The notes under the pieces are model-generated. The model was not told the DNA's origin and made no database searches. It was given only the letters and a program-made list of their open reading frames with translations. From NCBI RefSeq assembly GCF_004011695.2, contig NC_082422.1, positions 620,001-684,000 on the forward strand: 64,000 nucleotides of DNA, read 5' to 3'. Below are positions 37,451 through 47,659 of this stretch, one piece after another (positions within the stretch are counted from its first letter, which is position 1; each line of letters opens with the position of its first letter). The translations under genes and the position numbers were made by a program. Origin of the DNA: Ascochyta rabiei (Eukaryota; Ascomycota; Dothideomycetes; Pleosporales; Didymellaceae).

Positions 37451-37740
37451 GCGGAAGCAAGCTATTTTTAAGAGCGGTACATTTGCAGGAGTGGACCGTT
37501 TCTGAAAGCAAAGCGATTCTAAAATTTAAATGTTTGCAGAAACAAGCTATTTTTAAGAGCAGTTAATTTGTAGGAGCGGGGCGTTTCTAAAATCAAAGCG
37601 ATTGTGACAACAGGGCGTTTTCAGGAGCAGTAAATTTGCAGGAGCAAAGTGATTCTAAAATCTGTATGTTTGCGGAAGCAAGCTATTTTCAGGAGCAGTA
37701 CATTTGCAGGAGCGGAGCGTTTCTGAAAGCAAAGCGTTTC
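37451..37740. repeat. minisatellite, about 85-bp unit, roughly 3.4 copies
   Basis: Repeats begin at 37,451, 37,536 and 37,672, each opening with a form of GCGGAAGCAAGCTATTTT and continuing with AGGAGCRG...ATTTGCAGGAGC and GCGTTTCTGAAAGCAAAGCG. The second unit carries an extra partial copy of about 50 bp. Units differ mainly by C/T and G/A changes. The words GGAGC and AAAGCG recur inside each unit, so the unit itself looks built from a shorter repeat. Confidence 0.85.
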
Positions 37741-37803
37741 CAGAACGATGTGCGATGTTTTCAGGCTTGGCCTCTGTATCAGGATCAGTTCCGAGGCTAA
37801 ATC

Positions 37804-38200
37804 TCAATAATGACCAAAGGTTCTTGTCTCGCATTAGGCATATCTATGCTACCTCTTTTCAACTATCTGTGTTAAAACACCTCTGAGCACAGCTTGTTCA
37901 ATCTGTCCCAGTAGATTAAGGACACTCTCTCTAAACTCTGTTCTGCCCCACTCTACAATCCTAGCTAATGCTTGCACAAATTCCCTTGCGTCCTTAAGCC
38001 GCGTTATCTGCTATGCGCGGTAGCAAGTCATATAATATGCCTTGCTGACCTTATAGTAGACCCATATTTTGTGCAGAGGCCCTTCTGTTGTCACAGAGAA
38101 CAGGATAAACGGTGTTTGGTCATTTTCTTCTTGCTCCGTGCCTGGGTTTCCTTGCCTAGACTGGACATGGTCTGACTAGGACTGTATTCGCGTAACAATG
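37804..38200 (-). pseudogene. unidentified fungal protein fragment, mostly open frame
   Basis: The minus strand reads from about 38,200 to a TGA at 37,804-37,806, about 130 codons with only a few TAA/TAG codons, all former Gln by context. The readable core contains 'TPFILFSVTTEGPLHKIWV' and, further on, 'EFVQALARIVEWG'. The pattern of short hydrophobic strands followed by amphipathic helices looks like a folded domain. I have the impression of a widespread uncharacterised fungal domain but cannot name it reliably. It lies between the minisatellite and the left end of a Fot/pogo element. Confidence 0.45.
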
Positions 38201-38437
38201 CATTCTAAATCTCTAAGAATATTAAGAGCACAGGCCCCACCTACCGCAGACTAATTCTGCGCCCTAATTAGATTTCCACCTGCTGCGCCACCTTTGCTCT
38301 TAACAATAAGGAAGGGGAAGCGCAGGCTAATCTGCGCCTAGTGTGGCTTGCTTAGGACAGAGCAGTTGTCTTGTAATAGCATTAGCGCAGTTCTTTACAT
38401 ATAACTAAAAGATATGTGCGCTAAGCTAAAAGCAATA

Positions 38438-40301
38438 ACGTACCCCACGGACGAGCCGGTCACCAGACGAGTCGGTCACTTTTGCCAAGCCCCCACCAAA
38501 CTCCACCCCATTATAACCCAAAACAACCCAAATTGACACTGCAAACTGCAGTACAGTCTGTAATATTATTTAGAAACTACTTCTACCTCTTTCTTACACG
38601 TTTGCGCGTTATGTCCAGTCTTACTGCACCATCCACAGCGCCTTTAGGAAGGCTCACCTACTTCAGCGCGCACCTGCTTCTTTGCCTTCTTACCATCACA
38701 ACGCGCCCCAAACTCTTTTAGGGCTGTTAATCGCTAGCCCTCTTTAACTACTAGAGTACCTTCTTTCTTAACCTGCTTTCTTTTGTGTGATTTTTGTTGT
38801 GTAGCTGCCTTATTAGCAGCTTAAAGCTCAGCAATCTCCTGTTGCGCTAACACTAGCTTGTGCGCAATTATAGCTGCCCCCTTTAAGACCTTCTTAAACG
38901 CTTTAACTATAGAGGTAGGCGAGCTATCTATATGCCTCTGAATCCTCGTCTTCACAAGCGTTGATTGCGACCCTAGTTTAAGGGTGTTGCTTGGGGTTTG
39001 CGACTGCCAGAGCTCGTTGTTGACAGGTAGTGGTGGTGATGGCGTGCGCAGCTTCACATCAAGGCTGCTTATGACCCGTTGTAGGTCAAACAGGACCAGT
39101 CCAGCGCCTCGGAACCCTCCCTAGATATTCCTAGAAGTAATTGCAGCGTTGTAGGCGCGTATAAAGCATGGTAGGAACTCTGTCTTTGTAATGTAGTTAA
39201 TCTGGTTACGTATAAGTATTTTGGCTTAGCGCCTATACGCCTTCTTTAAAGCAGCAAAATAAGCCATATTAAGAGGCTGTGTAAGGTGTGATAAGTGGAG
39301 AGGCAAGTAAAGAGCAATTATCTTGCTATCCTTGCAGTACTGCTGGAATTTAAGAGAGTTGTGGCTCTTATAACTATTAATAATAAGCAAACGGTGGGTG
39401 CTAACAGTACGCTCCTTTGTATGCCTGTCAAAGTGGCTTATCTAGTCCAGACCAAGCTTGTTGGTAGTCCAGCCGTTATTAGAGACTCTAATAACCCAGT
39501 CTTAAGGCAGATCCTCTTCTTTGTACCAGGCAGAGAGGTAGTAGTGGGCCTTAAAGATAAGGAAGGCAGGAATGGCCTATCCTTTGGCATTGATGCCTAC
39601 TATAGCCGTAGCCCACTCCTGGTTGCCTGGTTGGACAGCCTTTGGCCGACCTTGTCGTTCTGAAGCTGTAACAACTGCTCCTGGGGAGATCTGGCCTATT
39701 ATGAAGCCTGTCTTGTTAAAGTTATATATGTCTTCATTCTAGATGCCATACTTAGCTTTAGTGTTAGCTACTAGGCTAAACCAGCTCTGTAGAACCTTAG
39801 GATCCTTACAGAGGGCTCTCTTGTAGTTGTACTTGCGATTAAACTTGACTATAAGCTCTAGGTGCCGCTTAACAAACATACTAGGCCAGTTTGCGCTAAC
39901 AGGACCTAGATTACGCTTAGCGCGCAAAGAATTAGCTATAGTAGCCACATCTAAGAGCTAAGGGGAAAACCCTCGCGCGTCTAGCTTAAGAACATGTTTA
40001 ACAATTACCTTCTCCTTGTTGTTGTCTAGCTTCTGCAAGTTAGCTATAGAATTAGCGCGTAAAGGTCGTCCTGCGTGTCAGTTGCTTAGTGTTGTTTGAG
40101 AGACTCTGTAGATAGCTGCAGCGCGTTGCTGAGAGAGTGTCGCGTCTTGTTTAAGAGCCTGAAGCGCAAGCTGTATCTGAGCTTCTTTTAACGCGTCTGA
40201 ATGGTGTTGTTGAGAAGGCATTAGTATGTGAAGGGTAGTTTGGTAGGGGCTTGGCAAAAGTGACCGACTCGTCCGGTGACCGGCTCGTCCGTGGGGTACG
40301 T
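38438..40301 (-). mobile_element. Fot/pogo-type DNA transposon, 1,864 bp
   Basis: TIRs of about 50 bp begin ACGTACCCCACGGACGAG and differ from each other at about one position. They are flanked by TA (38,436-38,437 and 40,302-40,303). Each TIR contains two copies of a 14-bp word, GACGAGYCGGTCAC. The length is identical to the nested element at 17,088-18,951. It is the less mutated of the two, with long open tracts. The transposase is on the minus strand. Confidence 0.93.
38567..40221 (-). pseudogene. Fot/pogo transposase, inactivated
   Basis: The ATG at 40,219-40,221 starts a Gln-rich N-terminus, then a Psq-type helix-turn-helix region, then 'LGPVSANWPSMFVKRH' (about 39,850-39,905), typical of CENP-B/pogo transposases. 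The first DDE motif reads 'NFNKTGF' near 39,700 (family NFDETGF). The second region reads 'LLIINSYKSH' (family LLILDGHxSH) and the third 'QPLNMAYF' (family QPLDVGCF). All three catalytic Asp are Asn. The C-terminal zinc knuckle (C-x2-C-x4-H-x4-C) is intact near 38,590-38,640. A small net frame shift lies between about 38,700 and 38,820. All D-to-N changes fit TG-to-TA mutation. The open plus-strand frame at 39,295-39,663 is its shadow. Confidence 0.85.
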
Positions 40302-40303
40302 TA

Positions 40304-43262
40304 TCTAGTTTAGGTGTTGTAAGGCTGTTTAGACTCTTAGAAGAGATATTACTGAAAGCAGTAGAGGGTATGCTGAACAGGGGGGTGTTTAGGAGGACTA
40401 AAGCATCTGAATAAGTCTAGGGTGTGGCTGCGTTAGTGACGGCAGGATCTGAACGTTGCAGAACGCTCTGTTAGAGGAGGGTTGTAGGACAAGGAATAAA
40501 GTCATGTAGTAATAGTGCTGTTAGTTTAAGTTCTAATACCTATGCTATCTAAGGTTGTAGTTAGTGTCTGCTCAAACAGTTTGTACAGAATTAAAGCTGC
40601 AGACTTACGTTTCTTAGATGCATTAAGCATTAGAACCTCTAGTCTAAGTCTGTGCAGCGGCTGTAGTAAGCCTAGAAACAGTTAACTCCTCTACTTATTC
40701 TCTCTAGCACATTGCTTTGCTAACACCCTTAATTCCTCGCAATACTGCCTCGCTAGCCCTTTAACTGCCCCCTGCTGGCTAGCTGCCTATATTACTCTGC
40801 TAAAGACATGTCTAAGTTGTTTATTAACTGTTACAGGAGCTTTAGAAAAGTAATTAACAAATATATTTACATCTGCTATATTTATTACCTAATATTACAG
40901 ACTGTTTGCTTTTTTAACTAGACTTAATAAGCGCTGTTATTAAACTAGCTTTGCTGTTCTTTAGCAGTAACCCCTAGAGGACGTTACGCTAGGTGTTAGT
41001 AACAGAGGCATCTTAAGCTTATTACTGCTTTTACACTTATTAGCCTACTACAGCACAGATTATGTGCAATTAGCTATCTACTCCTCTTGTAACTTTGCAC
41101 CTATAGCACAGTAGAGCTTGCTAAGCATCTCTTAGGTAAGTAAAGGCGTATTTAACTTGCAACACTTAGATACACAGTTAAAGATGTAGAAAGGCTTAGT
41201 AAGATTATATAACTTTAAGCGCTTAAAGTTATATATGCTATTGTCTGCAAGCTTATCTAGATTAAGGCTTGTAGGCGCACGCTTTATTGCGGTATTGAGA
41301 TGGTGCAGCAGTTGGGGCAGATTGGTGAGGGGGTTGCGGAGGGCGGAGGCTGTTGACAGTCACAACAGTACGCACGGACTGTCTATCTAGTCTTAGCTTA
41401 TTGCTTGCAGAGACTGGCTTATGTCATTATTGGCACGGTTGCGACCTTAGTTCTGCAGACGCGTCTAACTACAATCACCCTCTAGCTCAAGTTCAACGCG
41501 GTGCTATGCGCCGCGACTTTATAAATCTTTGTAGCGTACCACTTCCAACACGCACCAGCTCGCCCAAAAGATGCAACATTGGCTGCTACGAACCTATACA
41601 CCAACGGACGCAGAACATTACTATCCTTTGCACAGCGCGCTACCAGAAATACAGTACCCATAACTAACTAGAAATCTTGCGTTAGATTAGGCGATAATGT
41701 ACAGCCTCGGAGCCGCACTGTCATGATGGGATCCATAAACAACCCAAAGCGAGTTGTGTTCTTCGTTTCAGCGTAAGATTTCTTTTCTCACTTAATTGCC
41801 CCTAACGGATGTTCCAAGATGCACATTCTTTGGGATATCAACTGTAACTCAGACCTGACCATCAATAATATCATAATATTATACGAAGTCTTTAAAGTCA
41901 AAAAGAACAGCAGTTGCATGCCTCTATCCCTCCTAGAAGTTTGAGCTAAGTAATAAGTCAGTCAATTTGAAAAACTCTACGCTGCTGCATGCTAACATGC
42001 TCGCAAGCGTTGCGAATTAATTGGGATTAAAAGGGGCACAATCGGTCTTCAATCTGAGGAATTCGATGGATGGTGTTGGTGCATTGCGAACAGGAAACTC
42101 TCTGGCTACGTTTTATCTTAAACATTAAGGGACAATGGCAAGTCCCGTTGCTGTCCATCTACAGGCAGACATAGTTGTCGGTTTGGGTGTGCTAGCGCGT
42201 TGTCACAATCTGTGTGGAGGTCTGAGTTGTGTTCAAGTGCCCATTCCTAGCGCTCCTTCTCGTGCTCAGGGGTCAACATTGGTTTCCATCCTGGATGCCG
42301 CTGGATATACCCAGCTTATATACAAGTCGACCATATTGTCTGCCTTTTCTAGAGACATTGACAAAAGCTGTGCAGCTGCATATACAGTATCGCATCAATC
42401 TACAGTCCTAAAGATGTAGGCACCTAGAGCTTTAACCCTATATTCTAGTGGTTGGCAAGGCCGCACCAACGTAAGATTAGGTGGATCTCCCAAAAGCTGA
42501 GCATGCAGCTGTTGAAATCTGTCTCTTATTCCGTCATTTACTCTGCTTAGGCTCCACTAAAGAGAATTAGTCCATGACGGTGCAACTCTCTACAAGTCCT
42601 ATTTCAGATAACGCATAGAACAGGTACAAAAGAGGTAAGCCCCCTATGTTTAGTACTGTACTAATACTTATTAACATAACACCCTTTATACGTGTCTGTC
42701 TTGCAATTTGTTTCCTAGTTAGACTAATATTAAGCAGCATACTTACTTACCTTAATATTAGAAATCTTCTTAGGGTAGAAGTTTAGATTTTTAAGTATAA
42801 TTACTGTTAGGAGATAATTACAGGAATTGTCTTTAGTATTAGTTTAATAGGCCTAGAGGTTGCTAGACTTGTTACAATTGCAACTACGCCCTATTTAACA
42901 GGAATATACTTCTAGCTAGACGTAGTTATTATATATAATCTCTAATTTCTTATAAGCAACAACGTAAGTTAATCTGCCTACTCTAATAGCTTGTCCTAGA
43001 CTAATAGGAAACTTAGCTTGTCTGAATGCTACAGGTTTTTGTCTCTCCTTCTTAGGTTATATAGGCGGTGCACCTAGTTGCAGTCTTAACTGTATTAGAC
43101 ATTGTTTCTGCAGTAACGTATGTAGGCTTTATTAGTAATTAAAGTTGTCTAATTACAAGTAGAAGTAAAACAATATCTTCTGCTTATAAGTCAGCACTGC
43201 TTGCTTGTTTTGCTGCTAAATTGCTGATATCTTCAGCACTCTTACGTAAGCAACTAGAGGCC
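40304..43262. other. mixed block: mutated DNA with an un-mutated island at about 41,270-42,640
   Basis: From 40,304 to about 41,270 and from about 42,640 to 43,262 the DNA is TA-rich with no readable frame. Between them about 1.4 kb has normal composition and CpG content. Open frames at 41,353-41,667 and 42,135-42,419 (plus) show no known domain, and other frames are similarly open, so I do not call them genes. No terminal repeats were found at the island's edges. Confidence 0.5.
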
Positions 43263-43264
43263 TA

Positions 43265-45097
43265 ACGTGTTTCACCAGTAAGCGGCCAACACCAGTATCC
43301 AGCCAACCCCACCAAAACGCGTCAAACTTCTTTCATCCCAACTGTGATGGCTCAACCACAACGTACTTAAGCCTCCCTTACAGAGGGTAGATGCCTTCTT
43401 GCTGCCTCTGCTGTTAAATCAGGACGCGTTTAGTTAAAAAATAGGGCTGCTTTGCTCTACCAGGTGCCTCGTACAACGCTCCGCCGCCGCCTCTAGGGTA
43501 TTAAGTCAAAAGACGCAACAACGTCTGTTAACCTTAAGCTTAGCCCTGTTAAAGAGCAGTCCCTTATTTAGTAGATCTTAGACCTTGATTGTTATGGATT
43601 TCTACCCCAGATTATTAATGTGCGACGAATAGCAGACACTCTCCTTACTGCCCGCAGCCAAAATCCTCCTCCTCCTTCGCTAGGCAAGAACTGGGTAGCA
43701 CGCTTTATTAAGCGCCAGCCAGAACTCTAGACAAAGTGGAATAGGAAATTCCATTCACAAAGGGCACGCTGTAAAGATCCTGTCAGGATTAGCGCGTGGT
43801 TCAGGCTGGTAGAGGAGACACGCCTTATATATGGGATACCTAATAAGGACATCTATAACTTTAATAAGACTAGGTTTATAATAGGTGTTGCCTTAACGTC
43901 TAAGGTTGTTACTAGCTCTGACACAGTTAGACGCGCTACTGTCGTTTAGCCAGGCAATTGCGAGTAGGTGACAACAATTAAGTGTGTTAACGCGTCAGGT
44001 TAGTCTATCCCACCCTTCCTTATACTAGCAGGGAAGCTCTACTAGGCCAGCTGGTATCAAGACCTCCCACCTGACTGGACTGTTGCTGTTAGTGGCAACG
44101 GCTGGACAACAGATAAGCTAGGCCTTGACTAGGTGAAGCACTTTAACAGGCACACACAGACTCGCTTATTAGGTGCTTGTTGGCTACTCATCCTTAACAG
44201 TCACAGCAGCCACGCTACACCTAAGTTTGATTAGTACTGTAAGGACAACATGATTATTACCCTCTGTATGCCTCCTTACACCTCACACCTTCTCTAGCCA
44301 CTAGACGTTGGCTGCTACTCTCCTCTTAAGGTAGTGTATGGACATGAGGTGTCTAAGCTTGCCTGCTAAAGCATCTTCTATGTTAACAAGCTTGACTTCC
44401 TATAGATGTACCTGAGGATTAGACCAACTGCTCTATTAGAGAGCAATATCAAGGCTGGATTTCAAGCAACAGGGCTTATCCTATTTAATCTAGAGCGTGT
44501 CCTGTCATGCCTTACTGTTATCAGAACACCATTACCACCAGGGACAGCAGCAGGACCAGCAGGGCTGTGGACAGCAGAGACACCACGTACAGTTAACCAG
44601 CTTCAGCAGCAAGCTTGCCTTGTACAAGATCTCCTTAAGCGTTAGTTACAGAGTCTAACTAGTCAAGCTATATCCCAGCTTGTTAAGGGTTGTTAGCTTG
44701 CAATGCAGTCAGCAACAATCTTAACTTAGGAGAATACTAAGCTACGTGCTTTAAACTAACACTAGCAATATAAGCGTTAAAAGCGTAGACAGTATATAGC
44801 ACGTGGGGGAGCTCTATAGGTTAAGGAAGCTCAATTACTAGTCTTACAGGCTAATAATGTGGTTGAGGAGGAGGCCCAGGTTGACGCTGCCCTACAGCGT
44901 CAGCGAGCACCACTAACGTGTAGCAAATGCCACGTGCAAGGCCACAACAGGACTTAATGTAGAGCTATCTAATCTATTATGCTTTGAAACCTTACTTAAT
45001 TCAACTGCGTGGTTGTGGAGTAATTGCACGCCAAGTTAGGCTGGTTTTGGTGGGGTTGGCCGGATACTGGTGTTGGCCGCTTACTGGTGAAACACGT
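43265..45097 (+). mobile_element. Fot/pogo-type DNA transposon, 1,833 bp
   Basis: TIRs of about 50 bp begin ACGTGTTTCACCAGTAAGCG and are flanked by TA (43,263-43,264 and 45,098-45,099). Each TIR carries two related words, CAGTAAGCGGCCAAC and CAGTATCCGGCCAAC. Unlike the other three large copies, the transposase is on the plus strand. The TIR and protein are clearly diverged from the 1,864-bp family, so this is a separate subfamily. Confidence 0.93.
43347..44987 (+). pseudogene. Fot/pogo transposase, full length, inactivated
   Basis: From the ATG at 43,347 to the TGA at 44,985-44,987 is 547 codons with no net indel. About twenty internal stops are all TAA or TAG at Gln or Trp positions. The order is a Psq-like helix-turn-helix, the CENP-B-like segment 'LGKNWVARFIKRQPEL', the DDE core and a C-terminal zinc knuckle. 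The first catalytic region reads 'NFNKTRF' near 43,858 (family NFDETGF). The second reads 'LILNSHSSH' near 44,190 (family LILDGHSSH). The third, 'PLDVGC', keeps its Asp near 44,305. The zinc knuckle (C-x2-C-x4-H-x4-C) spans about 44,920-44,960. So two of three catalytic Asp are lost, each by G-to-A after T. Confidence 0.92.
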
Positions 45098-45099
45098 TA

Positions 45100-46185
45100 C
45101 AAGAACTTAGGATCTAAGCGCAGAGACAAAGGATATGTGCGGTTGTTATGTACCTTTGTTTTAACAAATGCAGCTGCAGCATCTATTTAGTTATGTGGCG
45201 CAATCACTATCTCTACTCTTTTACTTGCTGGCAGAAGCACTTCTACACAATTATAGTAAGGTATATTCATAGTTAGTATATGTCTTCTTTAGGTACAAAA
45301 TCTAACATCTACTAGGCATGCACTACTCTACAATTATTATACTATCTTCCTTTCTACGTTAATTGGATCTGGTGTCAACTTATAGTACTGATAACTAGTT
45401 AGACAAGAAGATTGCGCCATTGGTCCGCCCGTGTATTGTCTGGAAATGACAACTTTTGAACAGTGCAACGGCACAGTTGGGAGGCATATAAAATGCAGTC
45501 AAGTGCCTTGTTAATTACATTAATTAAGGGCTGTCTGATCTGGTTCAGCTATAGAAATTGAGATGTAGCTATAGGGTTGTTAGGCTTTGTGGACTATCTT
45601 GTGTCTGAGGTTGGAGCGTTAGACATATCTTAGCTCGTCCTATTCACTCGATTAGCGAACTTGGCTGCAACTTGGCACGAAGCATCTGTCCGGTCTCACC
45701 TTCTGTATTCCCCATCATCGCAAGCGCGCACTGGAATTGTGATTGGAGTTCAGCGAGTCGAAAATGCGTCTCCACATGCCCCTTTTGGAGGTCCCTTTGA
45801 GGAATACAGCACATCCCCCGCTTGTACAGTACTCTTCGTTACCTACGCATAATGGACTTATCGAGCAAGGGGCCGCAATTGAAAACAGATGCCAAAACTG
45901 TGCCTCTAAGATTTCTCCGCGCTTAATTGCGTCATACTCTTCATTTCCAAACTCGCCATTTCAAGTCAGCAGGCCCGTACTGAGACTGTCGGCTTCCTTC
46001 TTTTGTTAGTATGAAGAGAGTGGGTTATTGGCTCCATACACAGGGACCCAGTAGTTTGCAGCAACAAGGCGCAGCTTAGACTATAGTGCTGTGCTATGCA
46101 TCCGCGGCAGACGAACGAGAGTATATTAATGGAGGCCACATCAAGACCCGCAGCTCATAGAAAGCTTTCCCTAGCACTAGGCGGG
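45100..46185. other. intergenic DNA, largely of normal composition from 45,400
   Basis: After a short TA-rich stretch the region from about 45,400 to 46,180 has balanced composition. Open frames at 45,661-45,852 and 45,743-46,009 (plus) overlap each other in different frames and show no known motif. The right end leads into the promoter of the RING-finger relic. Confidence 0.45.
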
Positions 46186-46197
46186 TATATTATATAA
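46186..46197 (+). promoter_or_regulatory. TATA-box-like element upstream of the RING-finger relic
   Basis: The sequence TATATTATATAA lies 80 bp upstream of the ATG at 46,278, followed by a pyrimidine-rich stretch with several CATC/CTAC motifs, a common fungal core-promoter arrangement. The position fits the gene; function is inferred. Confidence 0.5.
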
Positions 46198-46395
46198 GCT
46201 ACATTCCTCCTGCTAGCATCTACATATCCATCACGTCTTCCAACGACTTTCTATCTCCTAAGACAATTTCTATCAACATGGAAAATGTCGAATATATTTC
46301 TTCCTCCTCTGATTCTGACGCTGACACCGACTCTGAGTCGAGAGTGATGCCTACTGAGGAATTGGACACTCGGAGGCCTAAAAGAAGACGGCTAG

Positions 46396-46447
46396 GTATG
46401 CACTCCATATTCTACCACAGAGCTACTGTGACTAATTATTGCCTCAG
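46396..46447 (+). other. 52-bp intron 1 of the RING-finger relic
   Basis: Starts GTATGC, has a GACTAAT branch-like site 15-20 bp before the end, and ends TCAG. Its removal avoids an in-frame stop and joins basic and Cys-rich exons in frame. Confidence 0.65.
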
Positions 46448-46545
46448 AATCAGCTACTGAGCCTGGGTCATCTTTCCCTTGTTCTAGTTGCCACAAGACA
46501 AAAAAAGCTGATAGCAAGGCATACTTCCTTCTATTCTGCAGTTGC

Positions 46546-46591
46546 GTAAGTGTTTATAAAAACATAAAAATACATATACTAACCCTACAAG
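46546..46591 (+). other. 46-bp intron 2 of the RING-finger relic
   Basis: Starts GTAAGT, has a perfect ACTAAC branch-like site and ends AAG. It joins 'FCSC' to 'LYCSKC' in frame, completing a Cys cluster. Confidence 0.65.
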
Positions 46592-47050
46592 CTTTACTGT
46601 AGTAAATGTGTTGTTTAGTCTATTCTAGATAGACTCCTCTATCTTAAGAGCGCCCTTGGCTGTGCTGCAGTTAATCTGGTCTACGCTTCTGCTAACTATA
46701 GGATAAAACTGCCTACATCCTTAATAAACCTATTAGTATGTAAGAGACAAGAACACCTACAGGTTCCTGGCGCTATAGAGTGTTATAGTACCGCATGTTC
46801 TATCTGCACCTTAGAAGGCTCCTTAAGCTAAGAACACGTGTATCTGCCTTGTAGTAAGTAATCACAACACCTACATTAGACCTAAGCTTAGCATGTAGGC
46901 TATCTATTCTGCAAGCCTTACATTATAAAGTGGTTTAATAAGAAAGGGAAAAGAGCATGCCTAACTTGCAGGTCAGATGTTCCTAAGAGGGATGCACATT
47001 TTGGGAAAGATGGAATGTATGCACTCGGCTGGCCACGTAGCTTTTTATGA

Positions 47051-47656
47051 GAACATTTGGGCACAGGACACATTAGAAGGGCAAGATGAGCGATTAAAAG
47101 GGCTTCTCTATAGAAAGTTGTGAAAGATTCAAGTATAACCTCATATGAGAAAGATTAGGCACGTTTGCAATTTGTTCAAGTATCTATGTAAGAAACAAGG
47201 GATTGGAGATTCTGTGTTACTTTTGGGTGCTTACGAGACAAGGATTGTCAGTAGCATCTTCTAGACACGAAGCTTTAGCGAAATATCATCAAATATAGGA
47301 GAGATAAGGGGGGATGTCAAAAGTCTATTGGAATCGTATTCCAGCTACCTAGTCTAGCTGCTGTTCGCAGTTATTGTGGTCTGCTGGAACAATTATCTGC
47401 AGCCTCACTAGCGCTGAGTGCGATCAGAAGGTCCCCTGCATAATCATCCCGGCTCCCTCACACCTGCCTCAGCACCCTCAACCCCGCACGCCTCAATCTT
47501 GACACAGAATGTGACTGACAAAATAGGGCTGGTCTTAGACGTGGAGCTTAATACAACATCTATTCCCTCTCTACAGTACTTAGTTATTAGTATATAGAAA
47601 GGCGGGCTTTAAAAGATCAGGATATATTGTTGTATCTTAAGACAATAATTTAGGTT
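47051..47656. other. intergenic DNA between RING-finger and DUF3435 relics
   Basis: The sequence has mostly normal composition up to about 47,560 and is TA-rich after that. No frame longer than 60 codons or repeat was recognised. It is the 3' flank of both genes, which converge here. Confidence 0.5.
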
Positions 47657-47659
47657 CTA

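Larger units (their letters stand above)
46278..47050 (+). pseudogene. RING-finger protein relic, three exons
   Basis: Exon 1 (46,278-46,395) encodes an acidic Ser/Asp/Glu tract then a basic 'RRPKRRRL' stretch. Exon 2 (46,448-46,545) adds a Cys/His segment ('CSSCHKTKKAD'). Exon 3 (46,592-47,050) continues it with 'CSC' and 'CSKC', then a RING-like domain. Its parts are 'CSIC', 'LPCSK', a His region, and 'KWFNKKGKRACLTCR' near 46,930-46,980. The two introns (52 and 46 bp) have GT-AG ends and branch-like ACTAAT/ACTAAC, and splicing preserves the frame to a TGA at 47,048. Six stops, all TAA/TAG and all in exon 3, disable it. RING proteins are usually ubiquitin ligases; the target here is unknown. 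Exons 1 and 2 are un-mutated. Confidence 0.65.

Noticed and set aside
39295..39663. 122-codon open plus-strand frame as a gene.
   Set aside because: It is the reverse-strand shadow of the Fot/pogo transposase, which shows the DDE-region motifs on the minus strand.
41353..42419. Open frames at 41,353-41,667 and 42,135-42,419 as genes.
   Set aside because: No recognised motif, no intron or start context that favours them, and other frames in this normal-composition island are equally open.
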